From Rapana venosa (lineage: Eukaryota; Mollusca; Gastropoda; Neogastropoda; Muricidae), in the NCBI GenBank assembly GCA_028751875.1, contig CM054140.1:48406673-48470672 (forward strand): DNA of 64,000 nucleotides. The letters are read 5' to 3'. Made by a program: the position numbers and the translations under genes. The notes beneath the pieces are model-generated. The model was not told the origin of the DNA, ran no database searches, and saw only the letters and a program-made list of their open reading frames with translations. Of this stretch, positions 57,100 to 64,000 are shown piece by piece (positions within the stretch are counted from its first letter, which is position 1; each line of letters opens with the position of its first letter).

Positions 57100-60000
57100 G
57101 TATAAGGGCTGGGCTGCACACAGCCGGCATCCTCTCTAGGGCTACAGAAGAGGGGTTCAGAGTCCTCCTCTCTCTCACACCTGGACCCTCTCTCTCTGTA
57201 GAGCTAGCACAGAGGGGATTTGTTTTTTTCTCTCGGCTAAGGGGGAACAGAGCAGAATGTGATTTCTGCGGTTGCTGGGTTTAGGATTTTGTCAGATACT
57301 GCTGAAAATTTAGGAGGGGATAAGTTGAATCGGACGTTTTTTGACGTCGCTTCAGTTTCAGTTTAATTGTAGAGGTGACTTTTTGAATTTCAAAACTAAA
57401 ACTTTGAATACCTGGGATCATAAAAAACTGGGGTGATGTTGGCTGACTGCTTAGTTCTCGCTTTTGTGCGAGCTGTTGCAAGTATCTGACAGAATCTTGT
57501 CCAGAGGTGATCTATGCGGGCTTTAGGATAATTTAATGCGGCTATAGTATTTGAGTATCTGTGCGCGCTGCTGTAACCTGCCTTTCCTGAATACGCTTTG
57601 CTATTGCCTGCAATGCTTTGCTAGGTCAGATGATATGCAGGTTATACATGCTCTGCGATGTAGCAAGACTTGCACTCTGCTTTCTTTTTGACACAGCATA
57701 GTAAGGTTATGAATTGTGCCATAAAGCCAATTTTGGGTGAATGAAACTGCACAACCAGAAAATCTTTACCAAAGAAATAGGTGCTGTTACTATTTACGGT
57801 ATTTACTTTTGTTCCTCGTCCATTTTTAAAGTAATAGATGTGGTATATGTATATATATATCATGTAGCATGCTGAAAACATGTACACATCATCAGCACAT
57901 TATTTCATGAAATGAATACAAGCGTATACTCTGATGATCAGTATTTTTAAACTCGCGTTCAAGTCCAGCAGTTGCTGTTTCAACAATTTCATATCTGGAG
58001 AAATGGCTTTTGTGCAGGTAATACTTCACCAATAGAAAGACTAGACGTTCGAAAGTGAAACCCCTTCACAAAACTATTCATAAATGATCAGAACTTTAAG
58101 TAGTGAAAGTATTAATAACAATAAACGAGTGAAAGTCGTAAAATTTTCACATAAAAAACCCAAAATTAAACCATCACAAAAATCATCCACGCTTTAAACG
58201 GCAGAAGGCAAGTGCAAACTAAGCTGTACTGCCCACGAGAGGAGCTAAAAAAGACGTGCCATTATTTCTCTCAAACACGTCTGACGGTGTAAAAAAAAAA
58301 GCGAACGAGAGAGGAAGAAGTTCGAAGAAAGCTCAGGAGTGCAAGTTTTGCTGACGCCAACACCAGAGCAGTTAAAATCCGTGACCTCAAGCTGTGCTGC
58401 GTGCGTTATTTCCTACCACAAAAACTGACTGTGTGTGCCAGTCACGTCATAACACTTGGCACTTTGGCTTCTTCATTTTGGCAAATGGTGCTGCAGTGTT
58501 GTTGTTTGTGTCTTCTTTTTTTGTTTTGCTGTTTGAATTCTGTGTATGAGCCATAGTTTCTTGCGGTGTGGGCATTGTCACTGTTTTGAACTGTCATTCC
58601 CAGCGTGAAAGTTTGCTTCTGGTTGTGTTTTTGTGTACAGAGTTGCGTGGTCATGAACACTGTGGCTTGCAGCTTCACAGTACCGTGAATTTTCTTTTTA
58701 TGTTAACGCACAGAGCAAACTTTGGGTAGGAACTTTTCTTTATCTAAAAATGAAAGTTGTCTCTCTTTTTCTGTCTGTCTGTCTGTCTATCTATCTATTT
58801 CCCTCCTTCCCTCCCACACAGAGGATAATGGACCACATTATTTTTTTGGTCTTACACATCAGCGATTTACTATTTCTTTTGATTTTTTTCAAGCGACAAG
58901 CCTGCGCCTCAACTCTAAAATGGACCTCTTTAGATGAAAGACTTTGTTCATCGTCTGTGCTCTCTCTCTCTTAATAGCCCATTGCTTGTGCCTTGGTTTT
59001 GCCCCCCCAAAAAACACCATTGATAGTATGACATATTTTACTGCAGTTGCCCTTGATGCAGTTTCTTTTCAGATCATATCCTCGAAAGGGGGGGAGATGA
59101 TATTTTACTATCTTGTTGTTTGTAAAATAAGTATTATATTCGGAGTGTGCCATCGTGAACATTGAGGCCTAACTTTGACCAGAGACTGCTCAGTAAGCAG
59201 TGTTTGACATATGCTGGAAGACAAAATCTGAAAAGCATGTAGTGTGTTTCTGGTTCATCTCCTGCATGCAGAATCAAGGGATGACGCTTCTTTTTCGCCA
59301 TTTTTTTGGTATCCGTTGTATGTTTGATTGGTGTGAATTGAAAATTTGCATGATTTGCATAAGCCAGCATTTCCTAGATTTTTTTGGCATGTAATACATT
59401 TTTTACTGCATGAGGTCGGTTTCTACACAAACCCAGCGTTTTCTGCCTAATAGCACGTTTTATCTTACGTAGTTAACCCCCATTTACCACTTTTTATAAT
59501 GATGAGTACTAGCGGCACTTTTTCTGATAATATCAAACTGTTTTGAGAGACTTTTTTCTTTAGAACTTATGACAGTCACAATTTGGACAGTTACGAGTTA
59601 TCAGAGACGGGCAGTGGTAGTGTTTGTGTTTAATTGAAAAAATAAATAAATTATATTCTTTGTCAGAAATGTTTGGGCCAGAATATATCAACCGAATGTA
59701 CATTTGCCTGAGATGTAAAATAGATTGCTTAAACCTTTATTTTTCAAAGTAAGTGTACGTCTATTAGAAAATATGATGTAGGTTTTATGTCTGTTATTTC
59801 TGCAAGTCTTCCTCATGAACTTGTTCTAATGAACCACTTAGCCTTCATTAACTAAAGCCTAACGTTTGTATGTAAAATATACAGAAAAACACAAGCTATA
59901 TCAATTCGAAATAATCTGTTGAGGTGTTTTAGCATTTGACGACTGAGATAATTTGAAAAAAGAAACCACTGATGTTACTCCTTTGCATAAAGACAATAAT

Positions 60001-60231
60001 AGTTTAAAACCAAGCGCTAAATCATTTTAAGATTTCATGAATGTTTCTAAATTGAATTACCAAACCATTGTTAAGTATATGGACAAAAAAGAAACTAAAA
60101 ATGTATCAACTGAGCAGTTGTCTAATCTGGTCGGAAGACAAAGGATAGTGGGTTTTTTTCTTCTTGTAACTCAAACAAGTAAAGTAGACCAGGGGAAGAC
60201 TTGCTATTGCACTACAGTGTCCTCCTTCCAG
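57100..60231 (+). other. Intron 19
   Basis: AT-rich intron with no large repeat recognised. Minor features are a CT tract (57165-57200) and a CTGT tract (58773-58800). No exon-like frame was seen; the short ATG-led frames present are not supported. Confidence 0.65.
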
Positions 60232-60396
60232 TGAATGGAGTGTTCGCCAGTTGGTCAGTCTGGAGCGATTGCAGCTTGTCATGCGGTGGCGGTAGACAGT
60301 GGCGCAATAGAACCTGCATCGGCCCCTTTCATGGCGGGCTCGACTGCCCAGGCGAGCGCAATGAGAGGAGGGACTGCAACGTTCATTTCTGCCCAG
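60232..60396 (+). CDS. Exon 20: TSP1 repeat T17 (first Trp replaced by Phe)
   Basis: Encodes VNGVFASWSVWSDCSLSCGG, then QWRNRTC, GPFHGGLDC, RRDC and VHFCPG. 165 bp, phase 1-1, six cysteines. The first Trp is Phe, as in T14; the other two Trp and the CSLSCGGG fucosylation consensus are kept. Sequon NRT precedes cysteine 3. Acceptor GTCCTCCTTCCAG|TG is strong; donor CCAG|GTGGGT is moderate. The NG variant of the usual VDG start is shared with T3 and T18. Confidence 0.94.
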
Positions 60397-63209
60397 GTGG
60401 GTTGAAGTGATGCCTTCCCGGCTTGACAGTTGGGTTTTAACCTGTGGATGTTGGTAACAGCAATCATGTACAGTGTTACCTTTATATATGTGCTGGTCAT
60501 CATGCATTTGATCCCGTTTAATGCTGAGCCTTGTACATTTTATTGCTGTTTGAGCTCTCAGGTGTTTTTTTATGATATCGTTTTTCGTTGATGCCTTTAA
60601 AGGGGACACGAAGCAAACCACATGGGTGTTTGAAAATAGACGGCTAGTAGATAGCTCATCACAAAATCATGCCTGAAAGGGTCTGGTTATGAGTTTTCAT
60701 GTAGTATTACTTTTGTAACAGTTTAACTTAAGGGTCGTGAAGACATTGTCATATGTTGATACTTTTCAGAATGCCATTGGAAGAGATAGCATGAACCGTT
60801 TGGAAACGTGACGTCAGCAGCAGAGCACAACATAACATAGTGCAAGTTGTTGGTCAACAGTCAACAGGAAAGGCTTTCTAAGCCCAATAAAAAACCAAAA
60901 ACTATCTGCTGCTGATTCTAGTACACAGAGGACACGTACGACTGGATAATCTTGAAATGACAAACCTTTTACAACATATTGCAAAAACGTGTCCATCTCA
61001 TGTGCACAAATCGGTCCAACTCTGAATATTTCCAGCAGCCATTAAGTATATTTGCAGCTGTTTGTCCATGATACAGATGTTCTTGTCAATATGTCGATTT
61101 ATATCTTAAAAGAATCAAGGAAGCATATCGCGGATATTTTGGGAGCACCGAACGATTTTCTGTGCGTGGAAGTCAAAGGTCGACCTCTTCAGTGATATCA
61201 CACGATGCATCAATATTGCGATGCACCAATATTGCGATGCACCAATATTGCGATGCCTGTGGTCGACCAGGGTTTGTCTTTCAACAGTTTTATCGGTAGA
61301 ATGACTTCAGTTCATTGTAAAAGGGATAACAAATTCTTACATTATTCAAAATACTCCCCAGTAACCTCTCGTGTCCCCTTTAAAAATATGTGATAGTATT
61401 TCTTTTTTGTCATATTTTGTATAACTCGAGCCTAGGCCCACTTAAAAAAAATATGAGAGCATTTATGCCTGCGTAACCTCTCTTTTCCATTTTCTAAAAT
61501 AACAGGAGTTTTTTTTGGTAGTTAGTTGGTCTTGAATTGTCCTTTTCCCAGTAACAGTAAAGAAACTGTATCGCGTTTGAAAATACCCTCCCCCTTGTTT
61601 TGTTGTTTTTCCCCCTCATTTTCCCCCCTCATTTTCCCCACTGATTTTTAAGAAATGTAATAATACACGTTTGGTCTTTTTTCGTTTACCATACTGTAAC
61701 AGCATTTGCATTAAACTCGTTTCTAGTGAATCACAATATTTAAAAATAAATTCTTTGATCCTTCCTTTTGTTTTTCTAGCTCTAAAATACCGTCATATGA
61801 CTGTTTTGTCCCTCCTTCTTTTTCCAACATGCCATTCTTCATTCTTTCTGCTTAACACGGAAAGTAGTTTTTAAAAAACTATAGGGTTTAGACAATCATG
61901 AAAGCATCATATACCAAATGCATTTCATTTTTTGTACGTTTACAGTGTCTGTACAGACTTAGTCCACTCAGTGTGTGATGTAGTGCTCCACATAAAGATA
62001 TGTATTTAGAAGCGCGCAAGTAGGAGTACATACATTTATGTTTAACCAACAGTCCAGCAGCCAAAGCTGAAAGACGAAAAAGATCTGTTGAAGATACAAT
62101 ACTAAGAAAAGCGGTGGTTGGTACTGACATTTCTGCAAGCCAACCACAAAGTACTCCATCTGCAGATAAAAGAAAACAGCAAGCACCGTGAATATAGTCT
62201 TTCAAATGCACTGGAGTGATAGATGCTCTAGTTTGGAAATGATGTCGATTACATTTTGAACGTCTGGCTTTATTGCTGCTGCTAATGCTGTTTAGTTAAG
62301 AATGGGCAGTAAGGTTGAATCGAGTTGGCTGACAGTCATGAAGTGGTCTTTAGTGCCTTGGTCATCAATATCATGCCCTTAAATGGTCGACGATGATAGA
62401 CGCCTCCCAAGTATCGTTTGTGCAAACCTCTCTACCTTGTGCTTAAATCTTGATCTCTTTATTTCTTTTCACATTGATTCTTGCACTTCTAGTCATTTTT
62501 GAAGGATAGTTGTAGATAAAGCCATAAGTACCAGTCGGCATCTGTCTAAGCTGACAAGTGTACTAGCATTCCTCTGGGAACCTGTCCATTGGCTGCCTGC
62601 GTTTTGCTCTGTCCTTGCCTTTATGACTAGCTTGGCAGTTCTTATTTCCACCACCAGCAATAGACTAGTAGAACTATAACACTGCCTCTCATGCTGCAGT
62701 CGAAGTCCGATAGAATACTAAAGTGCATACAGTCAGCCTAGCGCTTAATAATTGTTAGAGTTCAGACCATTGGGAAAATATTTGAAAAAAAACCAACAAC
62801 CCCTGTGGTCGATCATAATGTTCATATATGCAATATTGCCGATAGCAAATTTGCGACATCATAAGGTGGGACCAGGCCTACAGAGGCGTCAACTCTTTCC
62901 ACTCTTTGATTGATGTTTTAAATTATGTTTATCTTTTCCCCTAATGGCAATTGATCCTGTCTGCATTTCTCTTTCTTTTTTTGGCATTAACTCTGAAAAC
63001 TTGTTGACGAGGTCGTCTATCTTAAGGAAACGTTGCAGGTCATCGAAATATGACGTACTTTTCTCGGAGATGCAACACAATGGTGAGTATTTTCGTCCAC
63101 ACGTGGCCACCCAACGTGAGTCTGAAAGGCAAGGGTTATCCTAGAGGGCTGGTTCCATTGCAGGAGAAGACACCCCCCGAAAAAACACAAGAATGGTCTA
63201 TCTTTGCAG
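60397..63209 (+). other. Intron 20
   Basis: Contains a roughly 790-bp element bounded by inverted repeats and TTAA (60595-61385), with an internal 16-bp tandem repeat at about 61203-61256. The rest (61390-63200) is AT-rich unique sequence without supported features. Confidence 0.7.
60595..61385. mobile_element. TIR-bounded non-autonomous element with TTAA flanks
   Basis: Left TTTAAAGGGGACACGA and right TCGTGTCCCCTTTAAA are perfect 16-bp inverted repeats. They can be read as TTAA target duplications plus TIR AGGGGACACGA, a piggyBac-type insertion pattern. About 790 bp, no transposase. Confidence 0.65.
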
Positions 63210-63374
63210 TGAATGGCTACTACCAGGCTTGGTCGGCGTGGGGCGCATGCTCCGTGTCCTGCGGAAGCGGAACTCAACGCCGGAACCGCTCTTGCGTCCC
63301 GCCCAAATATGGCGGCCAGCCATGTACAGGGGCCTCCAGTCAAAATCAAGCATGTAACACTCACCACTGCCCTG
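63210..63374 (+). CDS. Exon 21: TSP1 repeat T18 (first Trp replaced by Tyr)
   Basis: Encodes VNGYYQAWSAWGACSVSCGS, then QRRNRSC, PPKYGGQPC, NQAC and THHCPG. 165 bp, phase 1-1, six cysteines. The first Trp is Tyr; the remaining Trp and CSVSCGSG consensus are present. Sequon NRS precedes cysteine 3. Acceptor CTATCTTTGCAG|TG; donor CCTG|GTACGA. The gene almost certainly continues past the window because no stop codon follows in phase within the module. Confidence 0.94.
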
Positions 63375-64000
63375 GTACGACATGCTCCACACCGGAATAG
63401 CTGTCCCTCTCCCTTTTTTTGACGAATGTTTTCTTCGTGTCAGCAGACATATAACCCATCACCGTGTCTTACATGCTCAAAAACCTTGTTCTTTCTGTAC
63501 TAGCTCTTTGTGTACTAACTTTTTTTCAGCATGTGATCTAACAACCACCTTTATAAACTGCATAACCGCCACTAAATCTGTCCGCGCAGTGGACGTGTCG
63601 TGGAAGCAATTAACCACTAACCATTGTCTGTTTAGTCCATACCCCTTGTGTTCTCGGCTGAATGGTAACAATGATGTCACTGTTGTGTTCAGCTTTTGCT
63701 TTTGATGTTTTAACTTTTTTTAAAAAAAACATACATTTGCCTATGCTGTACATTTTCAAGGAATGTAGCCGATACCATGCCATATTCTCTGTGTTCTTGT
63801 TTGCATGAACATGTTTGGTTAATGTCATCTTTATTTGTTTATCGTTAAGGAAATGGGTAATCTGAGTTAGAGATTGGTTTGTAAGAAAGTTGGCTCTGTA
63901 TAGAGCAATTTGTGAAGCTGGCAGAATAACTTCTAGTTATTATGTTTCTGTTAGTCATGCTTACATAACACAAGATTCCCCCCTCCCCCTTCCTCTCTCT
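63375..64000 (+). other. Start of intron 21
   Basis: AT-rich sequence after the T18 donor. It ends in a C/CT-rich stretch (63978-64000) that could be the beginning of a further pyrimidine tract. No additional exon can be supported; a CGCAG|TGGACG at about 63585-63594 does not lead into a TSP1 frame. Confidence 0.6.

Noticed and set aside
63588..63705. CGCAG|TGGACG resembling the start of a further TSP1 exon
   Set aside because: The continuation (DVSWKQLTTN) lacks the Trp ladder and CSxTC motif; chance match.

Overview
The window is animal nuclear DNA. Short coding islands with GT...AG (one GC...AG) borders are separated by long, AT-leaning introns full of CA/CT/CTAT microsatellites, minisatellites and tRNA-derived SINEs. 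There is no bacterial-style gene packing. The SINE types, microsatellite load and protein architecture suggest a lophotrochozoan, most likely a marine gastropod mollusc. That assignment is inference from pattern, not a database match.

Almost everything coding appears to belong to one large plus-strand gene that runs through the whole window and probably beyond both ends. I can support 21 internal exons: one EGF-like exon (184-319), two thrombospondin type 1 (TSP1) exons (1906-2085, 2450-2617), one SRCR domain split over two exons (4313-4471, 5417-5584), then sixteen more TSP1 exons from 6790 to 63374. Every intron between these exons is phase 1. Each TSP1 exon therefore holds one complete, frame-neutral module, and the last fourteen (T5-T18) are all exactly 165 bp. 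The predicted product is an extracellular multi-TSP1 protein with the general architecture of SCO-spondin, hemicentin or coadhesin-type proteins; I cannot name an orthologue. No initiator methionine, signal peptide, transmembrane segment or constitutive stop codon is visible, so both termini lie outside.

One extra candidate exon (24529-24644) follows the eighth TSP1 exon. It enters in the same phase, encodes a short Cys-rich tail ending in TAA, and could be an alternative 3' terminal exon giving a shorter isoform.

The introns make up about 94-95% of the gene span. They hold at least four tRNA-headed SINE families, one of them a tRNA/5S-rRNA hybrid whose copies have clean 11-bp target-site duplications. 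They also hold three decayed non-LTR retrotransposon reverse-transcriptase tails, two elements with matching terminal inverted repeats, and eight minisatellite arrays with units of about 25 to 72 bp. Several arrays abut splice sites; one (6285-6789) appears to supply the 3' splice site of the next exon. No CRISPR, operon, rRNA or functional tRNA gene is present. Most long open frames in the window are artefacts of simple repeats.
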